From positions 310,001-374,000 of the forward strand of contig NZ_FNBW01000003.1 in the NCBI RefSeq assembly GCF_900102465.1: a stretch of DNA of 64,000 bases, written 5' to 3'. The notes below the pieces were generated by a model. It was not told the DNA's origin. It saw nothing but the letters and a program-made list of their open reading frames with translations, and searched no databases. Position numbers and translations under genes: made by a program. Of the stretch, positions 18,173 through 28,601 are shown piece by piece. This DNA comes from Thalassobaculum litoreum DSM 18839 (lineage in GTDB: Bacteria; Pseudomonadota; Alphaproteobacteria; Thalassobaculales; Thalassobaculaceae). Within the stretch, counting starts at the first letter, position 1. The number at the start of each line of letters is the position of its first letter.

Positions 18173-19204
18173 GTGGCGCAGGTGCCGGTCGGCCGGATGC
18201 CCGCCATCGCCGAGGACCGGCCCTGGCTGAAGGGCGCGCGGGTCTTCGTGCAGCAGACCCTGTGGCCGGGGTTGGAGGCACTCGACGCGGACTATCCCGG
18301 GCGCGAGAAGCCCGACTACCGCAAACGCTACCTTCAAGCCGCGACTTTCTTCGGCTGTTTCGTCGCGGCGGTCTTAGGGTCGGCCGCGATCCATCCCTTC
18401 CTGGCGTTTCCAGTCTTTCTCGGCGGCATCATCAGCCTGTTCGTTATCGGGGCGTTGATGGGTTCCGGTCAGCCGGCCGAGCAGGTGGCTAAGGCCCGGG
18501 CGATGGAGAAGCGGGTGGTCGCCGACATCGCCGGCTTTCTCGGCTTCACCTACCGGCCGGACGCAACGGGGGAGGCGGCGGGTGACGCGCGGGCGGATCT
18601 GCGGGACGCCGGCGTGCTGCCCTACGAGCCGGAACACTGCCACTGGTCCGAGGGGCTGCGCGTCACCGGCGACGGTTACGCCGCCGACGTCTGGGACCTT
18701 GTCGTCAGCCAGTACGGCCCGGAGGTCCGCGACCAGAACACGCCGTTCGAGGGCATGGCGGTCCGCATCGCCCCGACCCGGAAGCAGATCGCCGGCAATG
18801 TGGTCGGCATCGGCAGGCAGACCTTCTTCCGCAGGGCCACCGGTCCGGTGTGGATCGGCAGCGGCGAGCGGCCGGAGTACGAGCCGGTGGATCTGGAGTC
18901 GCTCGAGTTCGAGCAGCGGTTCACGGTGTTCGCCACCGATCAGGTCGGCGCGCGCTATCTGCTCACCCCCGCCTTCATGGCGCGGCTGGTCGGCATGACC
19001 GAGGTGGTCGGCTGCGACGCGGCGCATTTCGTCTGCGTCGACAGCCACCTGACCCTGCTGTTCGACACACGGTCCGATCCGTTCGAGATCGGCAACGGCA
19101 AGACCCTGTGCGACGCAGCCTCGGTGGAGCGGGTCTTCGCGGAACTGTCGAGCATTCTAGACCTGGCCGAGGCCCTCAACCTGGACAGCCGCACCCGCGT
19201 CTGA
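18173..19204 (+). CDS. DUF3137 domain-containing membrane protein
   Basis: 343 residues, GTG start 6 nt after lemA. Two TM helices at ~65-105 (AATFFGCFVAAVLGSAAIH, FLAFPVFLGGIISLFVIGAL) are followed by a soluble beta-rich domain with AVRIAPTRKQIAGNVVGIG, FFRRATGPVWIGSG and EFEQRFTVFATDQVGARYLLTPAFM, the DUF3137 core. LemA-DUF3137 pairs are widespread in proteobacteria; function unknown, probably in one membrane complex. Confidence 0.88.
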   Translation: MAQVPVGRMPAIAEDRPWLKGARVFVQQTLWPGLEALDADYPGREKPDYRKRYLQAATFFGCFVAAVLGSAAIHPFLAFPVFLGGIISLFVIGALMGSGQPAEQVAKARAMEKRVVADIAGFLGFTYRPDATGEAAGDARADLRDAGVLPYEPEHCHWSEGLRVTGDGYAADVWDLVVSQYGPEVRDQNTPFEGMAVRIAPTRKQIAGNVVGIGRQTFFRRATGPVWIGSGERPEYEPVDLESLEFEQRFTVFATDQVGARYLLTPAFMARLVGMTEVVGCDAAHFVCVDSHLTLLFDTRSDPFEIGNGKTLCDAASVERVFAELSSILDLAEALNLDSRTRV

Positions 19205-19208
19205 GCGC

Positions 19209-19583
19209 TCAGGCCCCGGTGTCTTCCCAGAACCGGAGCCGGTTGGCGAAGGGGTCGGTGACCTCCATCACCAGCCCGCCCCAGGGGGCGGGATCCAGGC
19301 CCGGCCGGTTGTACGGATAGTCCCGGGCGATGATCTCGGCATGGAAATCGGAAAGGGCGGTCGCCTGCACGAACACGGTCGAACCGGGCGTGCAGTCGCC
19401 GTGATGCTCGCTCAGATGCAGGCGCATGCCGCCGCGCGAAACCTGCATGTAGAGCGGGGCCGTGGGCTCGAAGCGATGCTCCCAGTCGACGGCGAAGCCG
19501 AGCCAGTCCCGGTAGAACCCGAGCGCCTTCGTCGCGTCGAAGATCCGCAGGATCGGGACGGCGGCGAAGGCGGGACCGGTCAT
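19209..19583 (-). CDS. Glyoxalase/bleomycin-resistance superfamily protein
   Basis: 124-residue single VOC-fold protein. Segments AAVPILRIFDATKALGFYRDWLGFAVDWEH, MRLHLSEHHGDCTPGS and GLVMEVTDPFANRLRFWE are typical for the glyoxalase superfamily (BLMA-like) rather than true lactoylglutathione lyase. Start ATG 19583 lies 7 nt after the fumarase stop, so the two are likely cotranscribed. It converges with the DUF3137 gene at a distance of 4 nt. Metal site is partly recognisable (His in LHLSEHH, Glu in RFWE); activity unknown. Confidence 0.88.
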   Translation of the reverse strand: MTGPAFAAVPILRIFDATKALGFYRDWLGFAVDWEHRFEPTAPLYMQVSRGGMRLHLSEHHGDCTPGSTVFVQATALSDFHAEIIARDYPYNRPGLDPAPWGGLVMEVTDPFANRLRFWEDTGA

Positions 19584-19590
19584 CGGAGGC

Positions 19591-21201
<1,611 letters not shown>

Positions 21202-21268
21202 AGGGGCATCCTCTCCGGTCTGCGGCATCGCGTCGGGTGCCGAACCGGTCGGCCCCGGCATGGCTATA

Positions 21269-21760
21269 TTATTTCTTCTTGCGGAACTGATCGAGGGAGA
21301 CGACCTCGCCGGTGCCGGCATCGTCGTCGGCCGCCTCGTCCTCACCGTCGGGCGTGTCGCCGCCGCTGGGATCGTCGTCGTCCCCGGTCGGGGTTTCGCC
21401 GTCGGCTGTCTGCTGGAACTGAAGCCCGAACTGAACCGACGGATCGGCGAAGCCGGTCAGCGCCTCGAACGGAATGGTCAGCGGCTCACGGATGTCGTTG
21501 AAGCTCAGCGTCACCGAGAACTGGTCTTCCAGAATCTCCAGATCCCAGAACTGGAACTGCAGGACGATGGTCATCTCGTCGGGATAGCGCTCGACCAGAT
21601 ATGCCGGGATATGGACACCGGGCGCGCTCGTCTTGAACGTGATGTAAAAGTGATGATTGCCCGGAAGACCGCGCTCCGCCGCCCGCCGAAGGGCATCACG
21701 AACCACACCACGCAGGGCCGTTTCGACCATCAGGTCGTATCGGAAAAGATCGTCAGCCAT
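21269..21760 (-). CDS. sspB: SspB-type ClpXP adaptor protein
   Basis: Adaptor delivering tmRNA-tagged proteins to ClpXP. 163 residues: N-terminal substrate-binding domain starting [31 protein letters not shown], then [22 protein letters not shown] and [23 protein letters not shown]; an acidic disordered linker ([23 protein letters not shown]) and a short C-terminal tail [11 protein letters not shown], the likely ClpX-binding module. Length and start match alphaproteobacterial SspB. An upstream in-frame ATG at 21790 is less likely; GGGAAG lies before 21760. It is directly downstream of the tmRNA gene on the same strand; a hairpin (21768-21786) lies in its leader. Confidence 0.94.
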   Translation of the reverse strand: MADDLFRYDLMVETALRGVVRDALRRAAERGLPGNHHFYITFKTSAPGVHIPAYLVERYPDEMTIVLQFQFWDLEILEDQFSVTLSFNDIREPLTIPFEALTGFADPSVQFGLQFQQTADGETPTGDDDDPSGGDTPDGEDEAADDDAGTGEVVSLDQFRKKK

Positions 21761-21837
21761 CGGCTTCCCGAACGTTGGACGTTCGGCCAATGAACACCAG
21801 GGCCCTGTGACCCATCAAGGGAAAAATGCCGGAGGGA

Positions 21838-22184
21838 TATGCGGGGGAGAGTGCGAGCCTTCTGTTGCTAGGCGGCCCGCGAGCCCCACGTTACGACGCT
21901 AACCGCAACGGATTAGTCGAGACTACCGAGCTGCATTACGCAGCCAGGCGCGCCTCAGCATAGTTGTCGTTCGCAACTATCATACGGCCCGATAACGGCG
22001 GTACCATCCCGAGCAAAAAGCGGTCCTTTACTACGCGCGTCGATCCTGTTTCGCCCCCATGAAACGTTCCGGCCATTCTTCATCAGAACGGTCGGAGATT
22101 TTGGTGGAGGCGCCGGGTACTGCCCCCGGGTCCGCAACGCTTATTCCGAGCGCCGTTTATCGCCATAGTCGACCGAAGCCGACA
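21838..22184 (-). ncRNA. ssrA: tmRNA, circularly permuted two-piece alphaproteobacterial form
   Basis: Rescues stalled ribosomes and tags the nascent chain. On the reverse strand the acceptor piece comes first: its T arm CCGGG-GGCAGTA-CCCGG leads to GCGCCTCCACCA, ending at 22102. After a ~43-nt intervening spacer the coding piece starts at 22058 with GGGGGCGAAACAGGATCGAC, the 5' acceptor/D-loop equivalent. The resume signal ATAGTT-GCG is followed by the tag frame at 21974-21936, encoding ANDNYAEARLAA then TAA; with the charged alanine the tag is AANDNYAEARLAA. The LAA end is the ClpX degron and the AANDN start fits SspB binding. A pseudoknot-like GCCTAGCAACAGAAGGC follows. The 5' and 3' ends are estimates. 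Confidence 0.94.
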
Positions 22185-22190
22185 TCGCAG

Positions 22191-22218
22191 GATATAAGCC
22201 CTTCTTAACGGCTGTTAA
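22191..22218 (-). promoter_or_regulatory. Probable tmRNA promoter
   Basis: On the reverse strand TTAACA (22218-22213, 5/6 to consensus) and TATATC (22196-22191) are separated by 16 nt, placing transcription start near 22184, just before the acceptor piece. It overlaps the upstream region of the divergent TPR gene. Confidence 0.6.
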
Positions 22219-22293
22219 AGGGTCTTGTGCGAAACGGTATATAGGCGCCGGTTCACTCTGATCCCGATCGGAGGCCGGAAAGTCAGGGCGGTA

Positions 22294-23868
22294 GTGGTGT
22301 CGAAGTCGGTTGATTCCCTCCAAGAAGCCGAGCGCCTTGCGGCGTCCGGCAATACGAAAGCGGCGCTGGCGCAGTTCAGGGCGGCAATCGACGGTGCGCC
22401 GATCACCGCGCGGGCGCGGGCGGCCGACATGGCCCTCGAGCTCGGCGAGGCGGATCAGGCCTTCGTGCTCGCCGAGGAAGCCTGGCGGATCGCGCCGAAC
22501 GCGCCCGAGGCGCTGCTGCTGATGGGCCGGATCGCCTGGCGGGTCGGCGCCATCGACGATTCCCTGTCCTGCCTCGACCGGATCCGCCGCGGCGATCCGC
22601 TCTGGCCCCTGGCCCAGGCCGAACGCGCCGAGGCGCTGATGGCCGGCAACAAGCCGGTGGAAGCCTATAACGACCTGCGCTTCGCCCTGCGCACCGACCC
22701 GCGCGAGCCGGCGCTGTGGCTCACCCTCGGCCATGTGCTGATGTCCCTGGACCGGCTGGACGAGGCGGAGGACGCCTATCGCAACACCACCGACCTGGAT
22801 CCGGACTCCGTCCGGGCCCTGGCCGGCATCGCCGATGTCTGCCTGAAGCTCGGACGCCCGGACGAGGCGGTGGCGGCCGGCGAGAAGGCGCTGCAGATCT
22901 CCGGCAACGACCCGGTGGCCCGAACCATCCTCGCCCAGGCGCTGCTCGCCATCGGCCGCGACGGCGAGGGCTGGGCCGGCTACGAGGCCCGATTCGACGC
23001 CAACAACATCGACCCGCGCATCGGCGCCAAGCGCCGCGATTTCGATCTGCCGCAATGGGATGGCAATCCGCTCAAGGACAAGGGGCTGCTGGTCTGGGGC
23101 GAAGGCTCCCCGGCGGACGAGATCCGCTTCGCCGCGTCCCTGCCGCAGATCATCCGCGAGGCGCCGAACCCGCTGGTGCTGGAATGCGACGCCCGCATGC
23201 AGGCGCTGTTCGAGCGGTCGTTCAACGGCGTCAAGGTGGTGGGCCGCACCTCGCCGCCGGACGACTCGATCTCCAAGGAACAGATCCACTGGCAATCGCC
23301 GATCGGCAGCCTGGCCCTGCGGACCAAGGTCTACGAGAACGGCTACGAGTCGCTTGCCCGCGCCTATCTGGAGGCCGACCAGGCCAAGGTGATGTCCTGG
23401 CGCGACCGGTGGTCGCCGAGTGGGGAACGGATCATCGGCCTGTCCTGGCGTCATCCGGACCCGGGCTCCGCGCGCCGGTCCATCCCGCTGGAAGCGGTGC
23501 TCGACGCGGTGGCGATCCCCGGGCGCGTGGTGGTATCGCTCCAGCGCGGGATGACGCCGGAGGAGCGGGAGATGGCGGCCGACAAGCTCCTGCTTGAGCC
23601 GGATCCCGATCCGGCGGACGTGGACGCCATGGCCGCCCGCGTGGCCGCCTGCGACGTGGTTGTCACCATCGACGCCCTGGTCGCGCATCTGTCCTCGGCG
23701 CTGGGCATCGACACCCGCATCCTGCTCGACAACGGCGCGGATGCCCGCTGGGGCGTGGGCAAGGCGCGCACGCCCTGGTACCCGACCGCCCGGCTGTATT
23801 GGCAGGATCACGACGGGACGTGGAAGCGGACCGTGGAGCGGATGAAGGCCGCGCTGGACGGGGGCTGA
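22294..23868 (+). CDS. TPR protein with C-terminal glycosyltransferase-like domain
   Basis: About 524 residues. The N-terminal half is tetratricopeptide repeats (LQEAERLAASGNTKAALAQF, LALRTDPREPALWLTLGHVL, LDRLDEAEDAYRNTTDLDPD, LGRPDEAVAAGEKALQISGND). The C-terminal half, from WAGYEARFD and KDKGLLVWGEGSPADEIRFAASLP to VDAMAARVAACDVVVTIDALVAHLSSALG, resembles the GT9/GT41-like domain found after TPRs in bacterial O-GlcNAc-transferase-like proteins, though no catalytic activity can be asserted. The start is uncertain: GTG at 22294 or 22297, preceded by AGGG; the frame also opens at a TTG at 22225. It converges with a related gene on the other strand. Confidence 0.83.
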   Translation: MVSKSVDSLQEAERLAASGNTKAALAQFRAAIDGAPITARARAADMALELGEADQAFVLAEEAWRIAPNAPEALLLMGRIAWRVGAIDDSLSCLDRIRRGDPLWPLAQAERAEALMAGNKPVEAYNDLRFALRTDPREPALWLTLGHVLMSLDRLDEAEDAYRNTTDLDPDSVRALAGIADVCLKLGRPDEAVAAGEKALQISGNDPVARTILAQALLAIGRDGEGWAGYEARFDANNIDPRIGAKRRDFDLPQWDGNPLKDKGLLVWGEGSPADEIRFAASLPQIIREAPNPLVLECDARMQALFERSFNGVKVVGRTSPPDDSISKEQIHWQSPIGSLALRTKVYENGYESLARAYLEADQAKVMSWRDRWSPSGERIIGLSWRHPDPGSARRSIPLEAVLDAVAIPGRVVVSLQRGMTPEEREMAADKLLLEPDPDPADVDAMAARVAACDVVVTIDALVAHLSSALGIDTRILLDNGADARWGVGKARTPWYPTARLYWQDHDGTWKRTVERMKAALDGG

Positions 23869-23874
23869 TCCGCC

Positions 23875-25413
23875 CTACGCAGTCGGATCCAGAACCTGCC
23901 GCAGCGTACCGAGCGCGCGCGACATCGCCTGCCGCCAGTCGCCGGGCGCATCCGGGTAGGCCGCGACGAGGGGGCCGAGCCAGGCATCCCGTCCGTCGAC
24001 CAGCGGCACCCAGGTGCGCTCCGGCGTGACCTCGACGGTGGGCGTGCCGACGGCGGCGGCCATGGCGGTGACCGAGCTGGACACCCCGACCACCGCATCC
24101 ATCGCGAATGCCAGACCGGCCGCCGTGGACAGGTCGTTGCGCTTGTCCAGGTCGTCGGTGCCGATGATCTCGATGCCGCACAGGCTTCGGAACGCCGCTC
24201 GGTCGGCTTCCGAAGAGATGTACTGCAGATCGACGAAGGCGGCGTCGAGGCCGGTCAGCAGCGGCACCCAGTCCTGCAGCGGGGGATAGTAGCGCTGGCG
24301 TGGGCGTTCTGCGGCCCCGCTGCCCCAGCAGAAGCCCAACAGCGGCCGGTCCAGGGCGTCGGCCTCCAGGCGCGCGCGCAACAGGCCCGCCCGCGGCCGG
24401 TTGGTCGCCATGTAGCCCCGGCGCGCCATCGGCTCCCCGTCCGGCAGGGCCAGGACGTGGGGCAGGCTGCCGGCTTCGATCCAGGCGGCCGGGGGATCGG
24501 GCAGATGGGCATAGTCGAAGACCGGGCGCTGACCGTCGCGCCGGCGGTCATAGGCGAGTACCCGCGCACCCGGCAGACTGTCGGCGAACAGCTCGACCAG
24601 CCGGGGATCGCATTCGACGATCACGTCGCCGGCCCGCTCGATCAGATGCGGCAGGGCGGCGGCGAAACGGATCTCGTCCCCCAGCCCCTGTTCCGCCGCC
24701 ACGAGGAGCGGGCCGTCCAGCGGCAGGGTGCCGTCCCAGCGCGGCGCGTTCAGGTTCACCCGCACGGGGGCCGCCGGCAGGATGGGGTTCAGACGGGCCT
24801 CGTAATCGGCGAAACCGGCCCGCAGGTCGCCTTGAGCCAGCCGGCTGAAGGCTCGGTTGCGCATGATGTTGGGGTTCGCGGAATCGTGGGCGGCGGCCTG
24901 GTCCAGGGCGGCGATCGCCTCGGCATGGCGACCGAGCCGGGCCAGCGCCTCGCCGCGATTGGCATGCACGGGGGCATAGTCCGGATACCGGCCGGCCAGG
25001 GCGTCGTAGGCGGCCAGCGCCTCGGTGATCCGGTCGTCGGCGAACAGCGCGTCGGCCAGCGAGATGTCGACGATCGGATTGCCCCGGACCACCGACTGGA
25101 CGTTGCGCAGGATGGCGATGGCGGTGGCCGCCTGGCTCTTGGCGCTCAGCACGTTGGCGAGGTTGGTCGCCGCTTCGACCGAGCCGGGATAGCGCTCCAT
25201 CACCTTGCGGAAGGCCGCCTCGGCCTGGTCGTACAGGCCGGCCGCCTTGGTGAGGTTGCCGATCTCGAAGATCGCCGGCGCCGGATCGGCGCTGCGCTCT
25301 GCCAGGGTCTCCAGTATGCCGATCGCCGATTGCAGGTCGCCCCGCCGGGCGAGCTCGCGCGCCCGCTCGATTCCGTCGGAGAGTTCTTCCGCGCGCTGTG
25401 TTCCCGAGGCCAT
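23875..25413 (-). CDS. TPR protein with C-terminal glycosyltransferase-like domain (paralog of the facing gene)
   Basis: 512 residues from ATG 25413 (MASGTQRAEEL). TPR region: ARRGDLQSAIGILETLAE, AAGLYDQAEAAFRKVMERYP, DRITEALAAYDALAGRYPDY, LGRHAEAIAALDQAAAHD. The C-terminal part matches the neighbour gene block by block: GFADYEARLNPI vs GWAGYEARFDAN, LLVAAEQGLGDEIRFAAALPHLI vs LLVWGEGSPADEIRFAASLPQII, VECDPRLVELFADS vs LECDARMQALFERS, AMDAVVGVSSSVTAMAAAVG vs ACDVVVTIDALVAHLSSALG. The two ends are 6 nt apart, tail to tail. Probably glycan-related or scaffold proteins; function unproven. Confidence 0.84.
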   Translation of the reverse strand: MASGTQRAEELSDGIERARELARRGDLQSAIGILETLAERSADPAPAIFEIGNLTKAAGLYDQAEAAFRKVMERYPGSVEAATNLANVLSAKSQAATAIAILRNVQSVVRGNPIVDISLADALFADDRITEALAAYDALAGRYPDYAPVHANRGEALARLGRHAEAIAALDQAAAHDSANPNIMRNRAFSRLAQGDLRAGFADYEARLNPILPAAPVRVNLNAPRWDGTLPLDGPLLVAAEQGLGDEIRFAAALPHLIERAGDVIVECDPRLVELFADSLPGARVLAYDRRRDGQRPVFDYAHLPDPPAAWIEAGSLPHVLALPDGEPMARRGYMATNRPRAGLLRARLEADALDRPLLGFCWGSGAAERPRQRYYPPLQDWVPLLTGLDAAFVDLQYISSEADRAAFRSLCGIEIIGTDDLDKRNDLSTAAGLAFAMDAVVGVSSSVTAMAAAVGTPTVEVTPERTWVPLVDGRDAWLGPLVAAYPDAPGDWRQAMSRALGTLRQVLDPTA

Positions 25414-25483
25414 CCGGCGATCTTGCCCGATCCGGCCCGGCGGTGCCACGGTGGGGTCCGATGATCAATCGCAAGGATCCGCA

Positions 25484-25972
25484 ATGGCCGATCTCACGCT
25501 CGTCGCCGCGCTTGCGGACAACCGGGTCATCGGCCGCAGCGGCCACGGCCTGCCGTGGTCGCTGCCGGCCGATCTCGCCCATTTCAAGCGCCGCACAATG
25601 GGACACAGCATGGTGATGGGACGCCGCACCTGGGACGCCATCGGCCGCCCTCTGCCGGGCCGGCGGTCGATCGTGATCACCCGGGACACCGCCTGGGCCG
25701 CCGAGGGCGCGGAACGGGTGGGCGCCATGGAGGCCGCGATCGCCGCCTGCGCCGGCGAGGACGAGATCTGCGTCATCGGCGGCGGTGAGATCTTTTCGCT
25801 GGCCCTGCCCTCGGCCGACCGCCTGGCGCTCACCTTCGTGCACATGCAGGCCGAGGGCGACGTGCTGTTCCCGGAGATCGACTGGTCGCACTGGCGCGAG
25901 ACCTGGCGCGAGCCCCATCCGGCAGAGGAGGGCCGCCCGGCGTTCACCTTCGCCGACTATGAGCGGGCGTGA
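25484..25972 (+). CDS. folA: Dihydrofolate reductase
   Basis: Reduces dihydrofolate to tetrahydrofolate with NADPH. 162 residues, normal for bacterial type I DHFR. Key parts: LVAALADNRVIGRSGHGLPWSLPADLAHFKRRTMG (catalytic Asp equivalent in LPADLAHFK), VMGRRTWDAIGRPLPGRRSIVITRD and VIGGGEIFSLALPSADRLALTFV. The ATG at 25484 has AAGGA upstream; a longer frame to 25205 is antisense to the TPR gene. It converges with mrp across a hairpin-rich gap. Confidence 0.96.
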   Translation: MADLTLVAALADNRVIGRSGHGLPWSLPADLAHFKRRTMGHSMVMGRRTWDAIGRPLPGRRSIVITRDTAWAAEGAERVGAMEAAIAACAGEDEICVIGGGEIFSLALPSADRLALTFVHMQAEGDVLFPEIDWSHWRETWREPHPAEEGRPAFTFADYERA

Positions 25973-26009
25973 GGGGAGGCTGCGGTTTCCTCTCTACCCC
26001 TTCTCCACT

Positions 26010-26103
26010 CCCCGGATTCATTCCGGGGCGCGCGTTTGGACCTGAACCCTATCCGGTCGGCTTCGGAGCCGCTTCCGGGCTTTCCCCGGCACAAGGCCGG
26101 GGA
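26010..26103. repeat. Three stacked hairpins between convergent folA and mrp
   Basis: The 160-nt gap contains CCCCGGA-TTCAT-TCCGGGG (26010-26028), CGGCT-TCGG-AGCCG (26058-26071) and TCCCCGGC-ACAAG-GCCGGGGA (26083-26103). No T-runs follow. They probably act together as a bidirectional transcript end or are remnants of a REP-like element. Confidence 0.6.
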
Positions 26104-26132
26104 GTGCGGTGGGGAGATCGGCGGAGGAAGAG

Positions 26133-27263
26133 CTACTCGAACACGATGCTCGGTGCCGCCTTGCGCTGGGAGGGGCCGGAGATCGCGCCCGCCACCTTCT
26201 CGGCGATCTGGGCGAAGGCGGCCGCATGGGGGCCGGTCGGATCGGCGGCCACGATCGGCGTGCCGCCGTCCCCCGCCACCCGGATGTCGAGATGCAGCGG
26301 CACCTCGCCCAGGAACGGCACGCCCAGCTTGTCGGCCTCCTGGCGCGCACCGCCATGGCCGAAGATGTCGCTGCGCTCGCCGCAATGGGGGCATAGGAAA
26401 TAGCTCATGTTCTCGATGATGCCGAGCACCGGCACATCGACCCGGCGGAACATGTTGAGCCCCTTGCGGGCGTCCAGCAGGGCGATGTCCTGCGGCGTCG
26501 AGACGATCACCGCGCCGGCCAGCGGCACCCGCTGGGCCATGGTGAGCTGGGCATCGCCGGTGCCCGGTGGCATGTCGACCACCAGGACGTCGAGCTCGCC
26601 CCATTCCACGTCGCGCAGCATCTGCTCCAGCGCGCTCATCACCATCGGGCCGCGCCAGATGGTCGGCGTGTCTTCGGCCACCAGGAAGCCGATCGACATG
26701 CATTTGATGTTGTGGTTCTCCAGGGGGATCAGCGTCTTGCCGTCCCGGCTCTCCGGCTTGCGGTTGATGCCCATCATGCGCGGCAGCGAGGGGCCGTAGA
26801 CGTCGGCGTCGAGCAGTCCGACCTCCAGTCCCTGGCCGGCCAGCGCCAGGGCCAGGTTGGTGGCGACCGTCGACTTGCCGACCCCGCCCTTGCCCGAGGC
26901 GACGGCGACGATCGACTTGATCCCGGGCAGCTCGGGACGGGACGGCATGCGGCCCTGCTGCTGGGCGGGGCGTTCCGGCTGGGCGGAACGCTGCGGTTGG
27001 GCTGGGGCGCCGGCGCGGTGGGCGGTCAGCACGGCGGTCGCCGACGTCACGTCCGGCAGCGCCAGCACGGCGGATTCAGCGGCCTTGCGCAGGCCTTCCA
27101 GGCTCGGGCCCTTGGCCGGGTCCACCTCGAGCGAGAAGCCGATATTGCCGTCCTTGATCACCAGACCCGATACCGTCGCGAGCGCCGAAAGCGCCGCTCC
27201 CGACCCCGGATCGACGACCTCGGCCAGGGTTTTTCGGACTGATTGCTCGGAAACCGTTGTCAT
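26133..27263 (-). CDS. mrp: Mrp/ApbC-family iron-sulfur cluster carrier ATPase
   Basis: Carries and transfers 4Fe-4S clusters. 376 residues from ATG 27263 (MTTVSEQSVRK) with GAGGA upstream. N-terminal MIP18/DUF59-like domain (~1-90), a Gln/Pro-rich linker with APAQPQRSAQPERPAQQQ, then the P-loop domain with deviant Walker A VASGKGGVGKST near residue 123, LLDADVYGPSLPRMMG, VVDMPPGTGDAQLT and the cluster-binding CxxC in SYFLCPHCGE near 290, followed by IFGHGGA. All expected motifs are present. Confidence 0.95.
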   Translation of the reverse strand: MTTVSEQSVRKTLAEVVDPGSGAALSALATVSGLVIKDGNIGFSLEVDPAKGPSLEGLRKAAESAVLALPDVTSATAVLTAHRAGAPAQPQRSAQPERPAQQQGRMPSRPELPGIKSIVAVASGKGGVGKSTVATNLALALAGQGLEVGLLDADVYGPSLPRMMGINRKPESRDGKTLIPLENHNIKCMSIGFLVAEDTPTIWRGPMVMSALEQMLRDVEWGELDVLVVDMPPGTGDAQLTMAQRVPLAGAVIVSTPQDIALLDARKGLNMFRRVDVPVLGIIENMSYFLCPHCGERSDIFGHGGARQEADKLGVPFLGEVPLHLDIRVAGDGGTPIVAADPTGPHAAAFAQIAEKVAGAISGPSQRKAAPSIVFE

Positions 27264-27410
27264 CGCTTGAAATCCTCGCGATTTCGCCAACATACCGGGA
27301 ACCTTAAAAGACTACCCGCACGCAAGCGGGACATAGAGTGCTGGGCTGCGCTTTGCAACGCGCCGGTGGCATGCTAGGTCCCGCGCGGTAATGAACAGAG
27401 AGGACGAGCC

Positions 27411-28601
27411 ATGCCTTGGAGCGATCAAGGGGGACGCGGGCAGGGCCCATGGGGCGGCGGCGGCGATGGCGGAGGCAACGGCGGGGGCCGTGGCAATTCG
27501 CCCTGGGGCCGGCCTCGGGGGAGCGGCGGCGGCGGCGGTCAGGGACCGAGCCCGAAAGATATCGAGGACATGCTGCGCCGGCAGCAGCAGCGCTTCAAAG
27601 GCATGCTGCCCAGCGGCTTCGGCGGACCGAAGCTGATCATTCTGGCCGTTCTGATCCTCGTCGGTCTGTGGGCGGCGAACGGCTTCTACCGGGTGCAGCC
27701 GAACCAGCTCGGCATCGAGTTGGTGTTCGGCAAGTATGACGGCGTCCCGAAGGAGCCGGGCCTGCAGTGGAACTGGCCGGCGCCCTTCGGCGAGGTGTTC
27801 CGCCCGGACGTGACCCGGGAAAACCGGATCGAGATCGGCTTCCGCTCCGGCAGCGAGTCGCGCACCGGCGCCGGTCGCGACGTCCCGGAAGAAAGCATGA
27901 TGATCACCGGTGACGAGAACATCATCGACATCGACTTCGTGGTGTTCTGGATCATCCGCAGCCCCGGCGACTTCCTGTTCAACCTGCAGAATCCCGAACA
28001 GACGGTGAAGGTCTCCGCCGAGGCGGTGATGCGCGACATCATCGGCCAGACGCGGATCCAGGACGCGCTGACCGAACGCCGCGGCCAGATCCAGGTCGCC
28101 GCGCAGCAGCAGCTCCAGGCTTTGGTCGACGAATACGGCGCCGGCATCGAGATCCGCTCCGTCCAGCTCGACCAGGTCGATCCGCCGAACCAGGTGATCG
28201 ACGCCTTCAACGAGGTGCAGCGTGCCCGTCAGGACCTCGAGCGCCTGAAGAACGAGGCCGAGGCGTATCGCAACGATGTCGTGCCGCGGGCCCGAGGCGA
28301 GGCGGCCCAGCTCATCGAGGGCGCCGACGCCTACCGCCAGGAGGTGGTCAATCGGGCCCAGGGTGACGCGAACCGCTTCAACTCGGTCTACGAGGCCTAC
28401 GCCCAGGCGAAGGACGTCACCACCAAGCGGATCTATCTGGAGACGCTGGAGGACATCCTGAGCAACGTGAACAAGGTGATCATCGACGATGACGCCGGCG
28501 GCAGCGGCGTGGTGCCGTATCTGCCCCTGCCGGAACTTCAGAACCGGTTGAACAAGAACCGCCCGGCGGGCGCGTCCAGCACGCAGAACGGAGGCAACTG
28601 A
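27411..28601 (+). CDS. hflK: FtsH protease modulator HflK
   Basis: Prohibitin-like inner-membrane protein forming the HflKC cage around FtsH. 396 residues: a Gly-rich N-terminus (GGRGQGPWGGGGDGGGNG), a DIEDMLRRQQQRFKGMLP segment, one TM at ~74-92 (LIILAVLILVGLWAANGFY), then the SPFH/Band 7 domain (VQPNQLGIELVFGKYD... IIRSPGDFLFNL) and a long coiled coil (ARQDLERLKNEAEAYRNDVVPRARGEAAQLIEGADAYRQE). Its TGA overlaps the hflC ATG (TGATG), so both subunits are translationally coupled. Confidence 0.97.
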   Translation: MPWSDQGGRGQGPWGGGGDGGGNGGGRGNSPWGRPRGSGGGGGQGPSPKDIEDMLRRQQQRFKGMLPSGFGGPKLIILAVLILVGLWAANGFYRVQPNQLGIELVFGKYDGVPKEPGLQWNWPAPFGEVFRPDVTRENRIEIGFRSGSESRTGAGRDVPEESMMITGDENIIDIDFVVFWIIRSPGDFLFNLQNPEQTVKVSAEAVMRDIIGQTRIQDALTERRGQIQVAAQQQLQALVDEYGAGIEIRSVQLDQVDPPNQVIDAFNEVQRARQDLERLKNEAEAYRNDVVPRARGEAAQLIEGADAYRQEVVNRAQGDANRFNSVYEAYAQAKDVTTKRIYLETLEDILSNVNKVIIDDDAGGSGVVPYLPLPELQNRLNKNRPAGASSTQNGGN

